DNA of 64,000 bases, taken from contig QWDQ01000008.1 in assembly GCA_003868215.1 (NCBI GenBank), forward strand, positions 372,001 to 436,000. The letters run 5' to 3'. Made by a program: the position numbers and the translations under genes. This stretch comes from Pseudophaeomoniella oleicola (taxonomy: Eukaryota > Ascomycota > Eurotiomycetes > Phaeomoniellales > Phaeomoniellaceae). Below the pieces are notes generated by a model. That model was not told the origin of the DNA, did no database searches, and was given only the letters and a program-made list of their open reading frames with translations. Of this stretch, positions 12,101-25,486 are shown piece after piece. Position 1 is the first letter of the stretch. Each line of letters starts with the position of its first letter.

Positions 12101-12548
12101 GCAGATTTTGTACGCTGGAAACAGTTTCCCAAATGCTTTGAACTATTTTTATCGCGCCTATGCTTTGAACCCGAGGAGTCCGTTGGTTTGTTTGAGCATT
12201 GCCCTTTGTTATATTCACCAGAGTCTGAAACGACAAAGCGAGAGTCGCCATATGCTTGTCATACAAGGAATGGCATTTTTTCAAGAGTATGTGGAATGCC
12301 GGTTGCCAGTCGAAAGACAACGGCAGAAGGAACTAGCGTTGAGGGAAATCGAATACAATAGAGCACGCATTTGGCATATGCTCGGGATGAGCAATCTGGC
12401 GGTTGAAGACTACTGGAGAGTATTGCGAGAGGGAACAACATGCTCTGTCAAGAGAGAAGCAGCATTGGCCTTGCAGACCATATATGCAATCAGCGGTGAC
12501 ACTGAGCGAGCGAGAGACATAACGGAGAAATGGCTGGTCATTGAGTAA
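9138..12548 (+). CDS. sfc4: TFIIIC subunit Sfc4/tau131 (TPR protein)
   Basis: Exon 1 (9138-9457) and exon 2 (9506-12548) are separated by a 48-bp GTAAGT...CAG intron and encode 1,120 residues. The order of features matches the largest tau-A subunit of RNA polymerase III factor TFIIIC (yeast Tfc4, human TF3C3): an acidic N-terminal tail (to about residue 145), an Arg/Gly/Lys patch (RSRGRRGKNKG onward), then arrays of tetratricopeptide repeats starting AFIDERDYEKALNLINQAIS and again from AIAALLAGAHALPKEPSVW. A strongly charged helix (RRRYERREQREQRERAERE) splits the arrays, and a second set ends with ALNYFYRAYALNPRSPLV. This subunit bridges TFIIIC bound at the A box to TFIIIB, so it is needed for tRNA and 5S transcription. 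The length is usual for the family. Confidence 0.93.
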
Positions 12549-12928
12549 TGCGGACAACATTGCTTCCTACGTGATACCCCTGAAGCATGTTGTGGCGTTT
12601 GTGTAAATTGTTAGAGAACTCAATACATACTGGTAATCATTTTGAAGCTCTCGTTACGTACTTAATGCCAGAGGAGAGAAACTGAAAATGAATTGAATGA
12701 GTTATCATAATCTTGTTGAAACGCGCAAGTCTACTCGAAAGATGGGTAATTTAATTATTGGAGAACGCCAACCGCTGGCGTTTAAAGTTGGGTTAGGCTT
12801 GGCATCCACACAAGAACTTTTTTGAAATATGGACAGACGTATCTTTCCTGTTTGAAGAATCTCACCACCTCAATATTGCGACCTCATTCTTTCAACTCGA
12901 GTAAGATTGACTACCTTTCGCACTCGCC
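12549..12928. promoter_or_regulatory. Intergenic region with the RPL12 promoter
   Basis: 380 bp between the TFIIIC subunit stop codon and the uL11 start codon. It must hold the 3' end of the first and the promoter and leader of the second; pyrimidine-rich leader sequence such as TTTCAACTCG lies just before the start. No other feature is seen. Confidence 0.5.
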
Positions 12929-13636
<708 letters not shown>

Positions 13637-16312
13637 ATGGGATCACGAAGTTCGGTTATGGCGTTTTGTTTCCTTCGGCGATATCTGCATTCTAGTCCGA
13701 TAGAGACGTCTTCTGAATGCAATCGACCATCATGAACATCCCCGTCAACTGTCGACTATTGCCAAATATTCTTATTACCGTGATCCGTCTACTTTGAACG
13801 ATAGGTGGAAGAACCTGCTACCCCCTCAACGTGACACCTTTGCCAACACTCTGGCCCTTATTCACATATCCATGGTATAGGCCTATTTTGGTGCAAAGAA
13901 GAGCGAGACTTTTCAAGACATACTACTCACCGCGGCATCTTCCTGATAGATGTCGGGGTCCATCTTTTTTATGTCTACATGATGCTGCTGACTTAGGCCT
14001 GATCAACTACTACGAAGTGTGGTGGTTCGGTCATCTTTTTCTGCGATATCTTTCATAGTGTCTCTCTTGTTCGTAATCGTCGTCTGATGTTGCCATATAT
14101 AACATCTGTAATTGAACCACTCACTGCAACTTTGAACGCCTGGCTAATACAATTATATGAGGATAGTAGTGATCTATGGGGAAGGATTCGACAGAGCAAC
14201 TTTGTCTCAGACGTTTATTACAGAGGGTTAGCGTATGTTCAAAAATCTCCATCTTATGATTGATCGTTTCTATTCTTTCGGAAGGTATCCCAAAGACGAT
14301 TGCAGCTGCATAGGTGACCGGGGGAACTTGCAGATGAATCGACGCGTGTGACAAGGATATATAGTCCGTCCATATTACAGTACCCGGATATTATATTGTA
14401 ATTACTATATAACTTAACATGGCCTACGCCCGTGCATATGACAGGAGCGCGACGGAAGCGTTGGGATGCTTCAATAATCTAGACGATCTTCAGAACAGAC
14501 TTGCCCACAGGCGAAACTAAGTAGAAACGTCCTTCGGGAAGGTTCGAATCGAGTGAAACGCGAGGATACTCCCCGGTCCCCCCCGCTTCACCGTTGAATT
14601 ATGATTACTGCGTAGTATTTATTGCTACGGTATCTGCAAGATGCCTCACGCCTCAACGCATACTATACCGCAGTAGTAGTAGACAGCCACAGAGGATTCG
14701 GAGTGTTATTGCCTTTCTGGCTTTTGATGAGTTGTTGGTGGCTCCCTTCAGGCAGATCTTCAGTCATCCTGGTTCTGATGTGTAGAGTTCATTTACGCCT
14801 CGCCTCACTGATTCGCTGAGACGGTCAGCTTGGGAGCGTGACGGGATGTTTGAGTGGCGATCGTATTACTGTTCCCCTCTACTTCTCGACGTACTATGTA
14901 GTAGTACAGTATCCATCGAGCCATCAGAAATGCTTACTCCACACTACAGATGTTTGACTTCACATTGAGTTTCCGCCGGACTGACTCTTGCCGTGCACTA
15001 CTACGTAGTACAGTTGATGAGTGAAGTGTGCTGGGCCAACTGGGTCCCAGTGGGAGTCTGTCTCGGAACCAGGGCTATGAAGTCAAGGCTGGGGAGCCAC
15101 TTGAGGCTACTAATGGTCGCAACCGAACAGACCAAGGTTTGGAGCCCTGACGCCTATGGAACCAATGGCGGGTGGGAGCATCAACAAGTGGGTGCACTGA
15201 TACTGATCAATGTTGTCGCCGGGCTGTAAGAAAAAGCATCCGTTAATGAAAGTCTGACTCTTTACCAAGCACGGCGGTGGGCACAGAGCACATTCGAAAT
15301 CGGGGTTTTCCAACGACATAGGCAGGCGGTGCAAACGGGTATCAACTATCCCTGAAACCAAGAAGCCATGCGGTGCATTTGATATGCATGTTGCCAGGCA
15401 AACGGGAGACAAGTACAGAGAGTGGCCTGCAGGCAGCCTCCCTGTCCGGCTTACTGGTGTGTGATTGGCAAATCCTTGTCAGCCGGTTTGTGACATCTTC
15501 CTCCAAGTTTAGATCGCAACCACCAAGACAAGCCACGGACCCATCGTCTATTCCACACGAACCTTGTAGACTGTTGTGGTAGCCATTTATCTGCATGGTT
15601 CTTGACGCTTCTTCTTTGTTGCGTTTTTTTATGCCGTCGTTCGAGAATTAGATGATCTGATCACCCGTGCTGCATATGCCTTGCCCTTAGACGAAATTCT
15701 TGGTCATCTTTTGTTTTTTGTCGAGCTTTTGGATACTCCTTACGTCTATCTTACTCCTCGTGCTTTGTCGGCTACTGACGAACTCACATTCCCCTCGATC
15801 CCGGCGTCTCCACTGCGTCTGGAGCCTACCGCACCGTCCTACAAGGGAAATACCTTACAGCAGCTGGTCGTTCTCATTGCGTCCCTGCTTCGAAGCTTCA
15901 AATCATCTGAGATCCTCTGTCAGCACAGGAAATCCTCATTGCTGGCGGGTTCACAGGCAGCCTCTATCCAAGTATTTGGGCGATTCCGACAACCCTAGCA
16001 CCCTTGCATAAGCGCTCACGCTCACATCTCCATTACTGACAACAGCTTCGAAACCCGGTAGAAGACGGCGTTCAAGTTTTTCTCGTATACGCTAGACGAC
16101 AGGTAGCCTGGGATCCCCCAAACATATAGACGATTGCTTCCTAGCATGCGTCAAGTTCCATGCTTCAGTGACTGGCAGTGTGGATGAACCTGCAATGATG
16201 AGAAATCGCAGGAGGTCTGGAACCAAGCACGACCTATGTTCGCTACGGCGTTTGTTGCTTGAGCGTTGAAGAGACTCGTCCAATACATTTACCTTGCAGG
16301 TACACAACGAAA
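13637..16312. other. 2.7-kb intergenic region, no gene seen
   Basis: Between RPL12 and the OGT-like gene. It contains a perfect TACTACGTAGTA palindrome at 14999-15010 and a related word at 14892-14906. A TTCGAAT word near 14543 recalls a tRNA T-loop but has no paired stem. Open frames of about 100 codons (for example 15681-15998) show no conserved motif and are probably leader or promoter of the downstream gene. Confidence 0.5.
14999..15010. repeat. TACTACGTAGTA palindrome, copy 1
   Basis: A perfect 12-bp inverted repeat in intergenic DNA; identical copies lie at 56881-56892 and 57600-57611. Confidence 0.9.
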
Positions 16313-19300
16313 ATGACCTCTGCCATGCTTCATCTACCTCCTCAAACCCGGCCACGCGACCGAATGCCCTCTAGAGACAGAGCGCAGACGGCATACCGCA
16401 GTGGATCTCAAAGTGCTGCTGAGCCGACCCTTGGACAGCGACCTGTGGTGCCTGGGTCGACTTATCAAGATGTGGCGCAATACGCATTTCCAGTGCGACA
16501 GAAGAGCTTACAATCACAACACATACACCCCCAACACAACAACGTCACGAATGAGCATACACTGAGGAGGAAGACCCCAACGGCGACATTGTCTGCAGGC
16601 TATGATGCATCGCCTGTGCATCGTGGTATTCAGGCGCCGGCTGCGAAACGTCTCTTCATGTCCACGATGGCGGGCGCCAGTACCGATGGCATCACCTCAA
16701 TAGATCTGCGAACCCAGCCCTGGCAGTCATTGACCCAGCATGCGATAAGTCCAGCGCCATATACACCAAACACTTTTTTGCAGCCCAGTCTGTTCGGTGT
16801 TCATAAACAAAGCTACCGGACGACGTTTGGTGCATCCCAGCAGACACCGAATCCTTTACCAAGCATGGATTCTGTTCTGAATCAGACATATTCTGTTCAA
16901 GATCCATCATACTACTATCAGTCCGGCTCAACAGTTCCAACCGTACTTCCAGCAAACTATCAGCATTATCCTGCACCCTCAGCATCCATCGGTGGTGATT
17001 TGTATGGACCTTACTGGCCGGATGGTGCGTTCATTCCCTACCGTCCGGCACCGACCAGGGATCCACGATTTCATAGTCAATTCGGTCCTATGTTCCTCGG
17101 TGGTGGGAACCATGACAAAGATCCGCACGGAGGGTACCGACACAATGACACTTTGATGCATCTAAAGCATTCTGGAGACGCTGGAACGAGATCCTTTAAA
17201 GATTTTGGGGTTCACATCCCTTCACCATATGCGACGCAGCTGCCTGCAATTGGTTCAGTTAATGAGCCCATCATTGGACTTCCATATCCTAGCCAACAAT
17301 ATCAAGACAGGTCAACAGTTATAAGGACACCTATAGGTCCAGAATGGAACACAGTGACTTCAAGTCGCCCATATGACATGCATCTTGTCGGTATGGGAAG
17401 GCAGCCTGGGAACGTACAGTTCAAGGACAGAGTGTTCCAGTGGGCCCATTCGGTATATGTTGAGCTCCTGGCTTCAATACAGAGGCGGCAGAGAGCCAAC
17501 CCCTACAGAGCTGACCCAAACGCTCGACGCGCTTCTAAGCCTTCTATATATCCTAAGCCGCCTCGACAACCCGGGTTTGAGGTCACATCTCAGTACTCCA
17601 CGGATCAAGCTCATCCGCATAAGTCACCCAATAGTCATCCTCCAAGCGATATCGGAATGACTGAGAGCGGTGCGCCTGGGAATACTAGGCAAAGCGCCAG
17701 TACCTTGCAGCAGCAGCGCCAATCATGGCAGGACGATTTGATGCTTCAGCCTTTCTCTGGCCACCATGCGCAGCACCACAGTACCATACGTCGCGCATCC
17801 AGCAGTGCTATCTCTGCAATGTTCTCATCGCCACAGACACATGCCGATCTGGAGTCGAAAGCGATGAATGCTCTTGAAATGCTTGAGAATCTTTGTCAGG
17901 AGAGTAATGAAGAGTGGATCGACGGCATGCTTCTTGCGGGCTGCCTGGCTCATGGAGTTGGAGATTATGAGAAGGCTATTCGCTTGTATCAACGTATCCT
18001 GGATCGCGATCGCGATCATGTTGAGGGACTTTCAAACATCGCTGCCTCTCTTGTCTCGTTGAACCGCAAGGAAGAGGCCGCAAATTTCTGGATGCAGGCG
18101 GTCAGGATACGGCCTGGCCATTTCGAAGCTGTGGAACATCTGATAGCTCTGCTCTGTAGTAGCCATCGCGGCAAAGAGGCTTTAAGGATCATTGAGATGG
18201 TGGAGACTTCGCTGAAGCTATCTCAGAATGGTGAATATCTCCGTCAACTAGATCCTTCCAGCGAGATTGAAAGCGAGGCAGAAAGCATATCTACCATGGA
18301 ATCAGTGGAAAGAGGGACATTTGAAGGGGACGACATCGAATCGACGCCGTGGGACAAGCCTTCGAGTGAAGCTCAGATACCAGGTTATGGATCTAGTGGT
18401 TATAAGATACCGGGCATTGACAATGGTCGCATCTTATCTTTGATCCATGCAAAGGCCAACATGCTTTTCGGTCTTCGCGATTACCAGGGTACGGCGGCAG
18501 CGTTTGAAGAAGCCATTCTCATTGCGACTGGTAGATGCCATCGGGACATCAGAGACCTCATCGACAAGATCCAGAGAGCTTTAGCAAACGCTATGAACTC
18601 AACCCTCCCTCCAAACTGGCATCAGTCTCCCCAAAATCCAATACTCATCCTCCCGGAGAAAGCTCTTGAAACCTGCAAGCTCCTATTTCCACCAACGGGT
18701 GACTTGCCCGGCCTTCAATACCTTTTTGGGAAGCAGAGAGTAGCAGCTATATCTACTACGAGCAATGCTTTACTATGTCTGGCCAAGATCTACCAGGATG
18801 GCATGTCGCAGAGTGGCTTATCCGGTGCCGGAAGAGCTCTTGATGGCGTCAAAGAAGTGTTGGCTCTGTATTATCTTTCCATCTCTTTACACCCCAGCGC
18901 ATCAACCGCAAATAACATCGGCCTCTTACTGACAGGAGTTCAACATCTACTGCCCCCAAACCCAGGTCTGATTCCCGCTCCAATACTCCTACCCGATCTC
19001 GGGATTGCACCTGGTAGTCCAACTGCTGTGGCGCTAGCTTTCTACAACTACGGTCTATATCTTGATAACCGCCATTCTCATCTTTACACGAACCTAGGTA
19101 GCTTGCTCAAGGATGTCGGCCAAGTTTCAGCTGCCGTTAGGATGTATGAGCAAGCAGTGCAGTGTGAAGGCGATTTTGACATTGCCTTAGCAAATTTGGC
19201 AAATGCATTGAAGGATCAAGGCAGGATGGCGGAAGCTATCAAATACTATCAAAGAGCTGTACAAGCAAACCCAGATTTTGCAGAAGCTGTTTGCGGACTT

Positions 19301-21456
19301 GCCACATCTCTGAACTCGGTCTGCAGCTGGGTAGGAAGAGGTGGCGTCTATGGTGATCATGGTCGTCGTGACCTCTGGCACGTTAATGAGGCTGGTATGC
19401 TGGTCGACGCAAGAGCGAATATGACTGGCACCCCTGGCTGGATGAAGAATGTCATCGAAACCGTAGAGAAGCAATTGCGTAATGCAGAAGTCTGGGGGCA
19501 AGGCATTCTTACAAGTCAAACAATTGATATGCTTCTTCAGCACATTCTAGGCCATAGTGCGTACCGGCGTTCTTCTTCCTTGGCTGTCACGCTCAGAGAT
19601 GTTCTCCTGAGTTGGCACGGTCGAAGCTGGGAAGGTGCTCGAGTCGTCAAATTGATCGAACGCGCCAGTCGGTGCCTTGTTTGGCAATGGTATCAAGATC
19701 GCTATGTCCACGGCAAGGAATTCAACCCCGACCGATACCGACGCCCAGCCCTGCCGATCGCTTTAACTACTCCTATGACACCCACTGTGCTGCCATTCCA
19801 TGCATTCACTACGCCTTTATCAGCCAAGCAGGTGCGTCTCATTTCTCAGCAGAACGCACTGCGCATGTCTGTCTCCACACTTCGATCTAGTTGGCTGCCT
19901 CAAACGGTGTTCCCACCTCCACCTCCACCTTCACCTCACCTGAATGTCGGCTATGTATCATCTGACTTCAATAACCACCCTCTTGCGCATTTGATGCAAA
20001 GCGTCTTTGGTTTCCACGACACGTCCCGCGTTCGTGCGTTCTGCTATGCGACTACCCCCAGTGACGGTAGTATTCACCGCAAAAAGATCAAGGCAGAGGC
20101 CCCTGTATTCCATGATGCAAGTACCTGGTCACTCGAACGACTTGTCAATCAAATTGTACATGATGAGATCCATATTCTAATCAACCTCAATGGCTATACA
20201 AGAGGAGCAAGAAACGAGGTATTTGCAGCGCGGCCAGCACCCATCTCAATGTCATTCATGGGTTTCGCTGGCACTCTAGGAGCCGAGTGGTGTGATTATC
20301 TTCTCTCCGATGAGATCTGCATCCCTCACGAAACGTTAATGCCATGGCGTCGCAATGTTACCCTTGAAGATAAGTTACACCCGGACGCGAATGCTGAAGA
20401 CGCCGAGGATTGGGTTTATAATGAAAACATCATTTTCACGAGAGCTAGCTTCTTTTGCTGTGATCATCGACAATCAGGACCAGACACAGACCGTCCTTAC
20501 TTGACCTGGGATGACGAGCAGAGAAGGCGGTGGCAGATGCGCAAAGAAATTTTCCCTAACCTCGCAGATGACACAATTATCTTTGGCAACTTCAACCAGT
20601 TGTATAAGGTATGCTACTTTCATTTCCACTTCTTCCTACCCGTCATCACTGACATCTCCAGATTGACCCAACGACATTCCGTACCTGGCTTCGCATTCTC
20701 GCCTCTGTGCCGAATTCCATTCTCTGGCTGCTTCGTTTCCCAGACCTTGGAGAACAGCATCTCCTTTCGACCGCCCGTTCTTGGGCCGGTGATACTGTCG
20801 CCGCTCGTGTCATCTTCACCGATGTTGCCTCCAAGACAACACATATCAGCCGTGCTCGAGTCGTCGATTTATTCCTCGACACCCCGGAATGTAACGCTCA
20901 TACTACGTCTGCAGATGTAGCCTGGTCAGGCACCCCCGTTCTGACTTTCGGAAGACGAGCCTACAAGATGTGTAGTCGCATGGCCGGTAGTATCATCTCC
21001 AGTGCCCTTCCTGAGGGCCCAGACGGAGATCAGGCAAGGAAGGAGCTGTTGGCAACGTCTGAGGAAGAGTATGAGGAGACGGCGATCATTCTTGCTCAGA
21101 GCCTCAAATACACTCCAGCGTACTTTGACCATGAGGTTTCGTCCACAACCAGCCATGGGCATCAGGACTTCATGTCTGGTATGGCTCTAAAGAAGACTTC
21201 GGCTGCGTTAGTGCAGTCACGAAAGCCTCAGTCACGTGCACCGACTCGAAGTGACCAGTACCAGAGCAAGTCCGCTAATACAGCAACATATCACAAAGGA
21301 ATGGGTCGTCTGATGGACCTGAGACAAATGCTCTGGCGCAATAGATGGTCATCGCGGTTATTTGATACCAAGCGTTGGGTTAGAGATCTCGAAACAGGCT
21401 ACGAGGAGGCATGGCGACGATGGGTGAGAGGAGAAGGCGGAGATATATGGCTGTAA
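16313..21456 (+). CDS. O-GlcNAc transferase-like protein (TPR + GT41 catalytic region)
   Basis: Exon 1 (16313-20608) and exon 2 (20662-21456) join in phase 0 through a GTATGC...CCAG intron and encode 1,696 residues. The first ~500 residues are disordered, rich in Gln, Pro, Ser and His. Tetratricopeptide repeats follow (near 520-630, 700-760 and 880-1000; for example GDYEKAIRLYQRILDRDRDH and DQGRMAEAIKYYQRAVQANP). The GT41 catalytic region starts near residue 1209 with NVGYVSSDFNNHPLAHLMQS and includes HILINLNGYTRGARNE. It continues with FNQLYK at the exon 1 end, IDPTTFRTWLRILASVPNSI at the exon 2 start, then WLLRFP and a CNAHTTSADVAWSGTP motif. Animal and plant relatives move N-acetylglucosamine (or fucose in SPY) from nucleotide sugar to Ser/Thr of cytosolic and nuclear proteins. 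The Lys in FNQLYK matches the position known to contact UDP in human OGT. Length is well above human OGT (1,046). The start could lie in an upstream exon. Confidence 0.9.
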
Positions 21457-24055
21457 TACCATGTCCTGACAGAGCATTAGCCTGTCTTTACGAGTATTCC
21501 CTTTTATAAGAGGAGACTCAGGACGTGGAGGAATACGCGTTTGGTTTTCCGCCATTTTGTTTGAAGTTCCCTAGATGTTTTCATTTGAGCGTTCTTGTTC
21601 CAGGTAGGAGCTTGTCGGTTTGGCAAGATCTACCTCTACGGATTCCCGGTTACGGAGGAAATTTTTTACGTCTTCTTGGAAGGACAGGAGTAAGTTCAGA
21701 GGAACAGCATCTAGAAGGGGCGACAGGGGCTCCCTTCATCAGCTTTAGGAAAAGATTCTCTCAATGGCTTGGATTAGGCACAGTTTGTCGCCGTCTGGGC
21801 AGATGGTTCAGGGCATGGAAGGCTATGATTTTCAAAAACAAACCCTCAAATTTCTGAGATTGGGTGACAGGAAAAAAGGAGACGCGACATGACATTTTAC
21901 GAACTTTATGAACAACTACGCTTTCATTCTATTCGTGTTCACCTGTTTTTAGATAATTTCTTTTTTCCGAGTTTCCCATTATCTTCGGCTTCTTGGTCTT
22001 TGGGACAACATATATCGACCGAAGACCTAGGTTGGTCAAGCACAAAACAAACAAAAAACTATATCCGACGAAATTATGGCGAAAGCAAGCGATGGAGTGA
22101 CGGGGGTTCGTTTCTTATTTGACTCTCCCCGTTCTTGGAAAACACCAGGTAATAGACTACCACCAGAGTCTTATGTCTCAGTATGTGAGGGATTTCTTGT
22201 GGGCTTTTACCAAGTGGAGGGAAACATGTTAATTTGTCTCTTTTTGATGATTTACGAGTGGCCGAAGTTTTGTTTCATAGCGTCGGGGACCAGGATATTT
22301 GATCCTGATTTTGGCATTGTTGTATCATGGTGGCTAGCGATGTGCGGGTTTCTCGTTTTCTCAAATGTTGCAGTTGTCCTTTGTTGTTTCTCGATAGATG
22401 ATTTGTTGATATACATACAGACGAGTGAAACTTATCATTTGCCACCACCGGTTACCACCAATTTGTCTCCTCCCTCCCATCCATCCATCAGAAAAAGACG
22501 AGAACAAAGAAAGTTGTGTGATATTATTGTCGACGGCGAAAGGTATAACCTCATCGACAGGGTTACAGGTATGCAGTGTTCTGTCTCGACTTAGTAACGG
22601 GTCCCCTTTTCTTTTGGATCCTGTCACAAAAACGAATTGCAACGAGTAGAATATCTTTTACGATAGTTAATGTGTCGGATCGATGTGCTCCGTATAAATC
22701 TCTCGTCTGTCAAAGAAAAGCAGGAAAATAATACAAATGTAAAGTAGTAATCAGCTATAGTAGATATTGGAAAAGGAGGCGGAGAAGGTGAACGGCCTTT
22801 TGTCCATTTTCTTCAGGTATTCGCCTTCGTCCTGCATTTGGAGACCAACGCAAGTATTCTTTAACCAAAACCCCCCGGCCCTCGGAGGGGTTGTCGTAAA
22901 GATAAGCAAAAAAGATATGTTTAATGAGTGGGAATACATACAGTAAGTAGTCTAGATCGTTCCGAGATATAAGAAGAAGAAAATAGAGTCAGAAAGGAGG
23001 AAGTTTATGTCTGATAAGAAAGAGGGGGGCAGGGGGAAAAAAGAGAAAAGGCTGTTTCTTATGGTTTTGAGAGAGATGTGAAAAGGGATATGACGTTTGA
23101 GTGAGAGGCAGAGAGGAAGGATTTCCCTTTTCTTTTTCTGAGTTGGAGTCGGGTCGGTGTTTTGGTGATAGTTGAAGGTTTGGAATTTCATGAGGTCTAG
23201 TATAAGAACATGTCCAAATAGCGAAGATAGGTAGGTGCGCGCACATACGAAGAAGTGTTCTGTATAGAAATGAACATGAAGCAGGAAAGTAGAATCAATA
23301 TGAGATGATGCGCGAAGAAAAACAGAAGACAGAATGACAGACATACTTTCTTTCTGTCTCATCCGTAACCAGAGAGATATTTCAAGAAACGACAGAAACC
23401 AAGATGAAGCGAGAAGAGAAGCAAAGATAAGGCAAGAAAGACGACATAATGATCACTTGATTCCATGATGGAAGGAGCCAGACCCTCGATGGTTGCGAAC
23501 GATAGAACGAAATGGTCTTTTATTTTGCCTTTCTGATGGATCAAGGTGCTCGCTCATAGTTGACACTAAATCAATGAGTCAAGGTGGCGGCGGGAACGTT
23601 CATCGAATGAAGCCTTTGGTCGGTCTTTTCAGAGCAGGTTATATAACGTTGAGGTAAGATAACTCTATGTGCATGTTGACGCGTCCAAGTTGAGATAGGA
23701 TCATGGAAGCTGAGAGTTAGTTAACGATATAGTTGCGCTAAAGATTAGAAGTATCGAAGAGGGGAACTTTCGGAATGAAGTTGTAAAATCCGGAACGAGT
23801 GACCCGATTGAAAAATTGGATTTTGTGACAGTTTTCTGATACTTCACACTACATAACATTGTCGATTTTCGGTCAAAGTCTCCGTCGGTCTACCTCTCCG
23901 AGGTTTCCGGACTAGCTAAGCTTTTCTTCCTTTCCACGTGAACGATGACAACGCCTGAACGGAACGACAGTATAAGTATCGATCGCGCTTCGAGCCACCT
24001 AATGAATATCGGAGCAAAGAGTGGGGTAAGAGGTATGGACACCTTTCTGACTTTC
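21457..24055. other. 2.6-kb stretch without a supported gene; strong strand asymmetry
   Basis: Lies between the 3' ends of the OGT-like gene and ARPC2, so it holds two converging 3' regions. About 21550-22450 is T-rich on the plus strand. About 22960-23460 is dominated by A and G on the plus strand, with runs such as AGAGGGGGGC and AGGGGGAAAAAAG. Open frames here (172 codons at 22076, 136 codons on the minus strand at 22952-23362) are products of this skew and show no domain. A long 3' untranslated region or a non-coding transcript is possible. Confidence 0.5.
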
Positions 24056-25202
24056 TCACTGAACCCTAAAGGTGCGCCCACTTGCCGTCTTTCGTTCTCG
24101 TTCTTCGTTCTCGGGACGAGCACGGTTGAGGACTGTAGATCTGATGTTAGAACTGCCCGCCAAATGGTGCAGAGAGTTGGTGCCAGGTCCAAAGAGGGCT
24201 TACCTTGAAGAAAGTCTGCTGTCCTCCTTCGCATGCGGGAGTGGATATATGCCTTGGAGGCTTTGATATGGTAGTGAAAGTAGTCTCGGAAGGTCTGGAT
24301 ATGGGAGATGTTCTCTTCCCTTCTTTGCGCCATAAGATGCCTTGGGAAAAGCACTGATTTCATAACGTGTCAGGGACAATGTCACCACACAGTTCAAGAA
24401 GACGTAATCTTACCAAACGTGATAAAGCCGACCTCTCCTTTCTCACCGGTCTTGCCAACCCCCGGGATTCCCTGCAGCTCCAGTGGGGGATCGCTTCTGA
24501 ACAACACTTGTGGCGCATTTTGAATCGCTCTTCTCCTTGCATCAACAAACTCTTGTAGGAACACCTTGCCAAAGATCCGATCGGTCTCGTCTCTGAATAT
24601 GGTGCTAAATATTACAGTCACTCTGTCGTGGCTGGCTTTGATATAGAAGGCTTCCTCCTCACGGTAGTGAATTGCCATAACCTCACCACCTTCATTCACG
24701 CCTTGCGGGGCAGATTCTGAGGTGTATTTGCTTGCATCTTCTTGCATGTGGGCGAATTGATCGAAAGCACGTTCAAATGGCGCCGCCATAGCATTTCTCT
24801 TCAATAGACTGATCTTTTTGACCAATTCTTCTCTCTCTTCTGGGGTTGGTGGAAGTTGTTCCAGATCTACTAGAATAGAAAAGTCATAGCCGGCTTCTGG
24901 CTCGACGATATAGGGACCATATTCTCTCTGCAGGACAGACTCGGCGCCATATTTCAGGAGATCGCGATAGCATTTGACTGATAATGAGATGAGGATTTGT
25001 GATTTCGATGTAGGTGTTGAGAGATGGAATGTTACGCCATCGAAGTCTGAGACGATTTGGTCGAGTGAGGCAGGCGGTGCACTACAGGTCCGTTAGTGGG
25101 AATGGCACATTGAGGGGTTGCAAGAGGTTGGAATGCGCACCCTGAGAATCTCTCTGTTAAAATAGACTGTATGAGCACATTCTGGTAGTCAAGAAGGAGC
25201 AT
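24056..25202 (-). CDS. arc35: Arp2/3 complex subunit 2 (p34-Arc, ARPC2)
   Basis: Four exons on the minus strand: 25202-25141, 25081-24414, 24353-24204, 24132-24056, totalling 318 residues, the normal ARPC2 size. The first donor is GTGCGC, the others GTAAGA and GTAAGC. The start reads [20 protein letters not shown] and the splice gives [20 protein letters not shown]. Conserved blocks follow: [46 protein letters not shown], and [20 protein letters not shown] followed by [18 protein letters not shown], the part that clamps the mother actin filament. ARPC2 with ARPC4 forms the core of the complex that nucleates branched actin at endocytic patches and hyphal tips. It shares a promoter region with UTP12. 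Confidence 0.96.
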
Positions 25203-25486
25203 CGTGACGGTCTAACATGCCACGACTTATTGATCTTGCGGATGCGAAGTTCGTGTGCAGCTGTGATTGCCCTTGTGGTTGTCTGTTGTAGCCTTGTCGG
25301 ACACACAGCCAGTGATGTTGCGTTGCGGCGTCATCTCCGCAGAATGCTCCAATCCGTCTAACCTGTTGTGGGACACTTGAAGGAAATCTTGGCGTTTTCA
25401 TATCGATAAGCCAGAAAAAAGTTGAAGATGAATAGGCGGGCACAGCGACGAGCGACGAGATCGCGCACACGTTACCAGGGCTCGAG
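25203..25486. promoter_or_regulatory. Bidirectional promoter region, ARPC2 / UTP12
   Basis: Only 284 bp lie between the start codons of two divergent housekeeping genes, so their promoters must be within or overlap this interval. It contains no open gene. Confidence 0.7.

Noticed and set aside
14535-14560. tRNA-like GGTTCGAATC word
   Set aside because: No complementary T-stem around it and no A-box at the right distance.
15681-15998. 105-codon frame upstream of the OGT-like gene
   Set aside because: No domain; more likely leader or promoter sequence. No acceptor joins it to the main frame convincingly.
22076-22594. 172-codon plus-strand frame after the OGT-like gene
   Set aside because: Hydrophobic and Phe/Val-rich because of local T richness; no domain and no neighbouring splice pattern.
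22952-23362. 136-codon minus-strand frame
   Set aside because: It is the complement of a polypurine stretch and gives Leu/Ser/Phe/Pro-rich sequence expected from skew alone.
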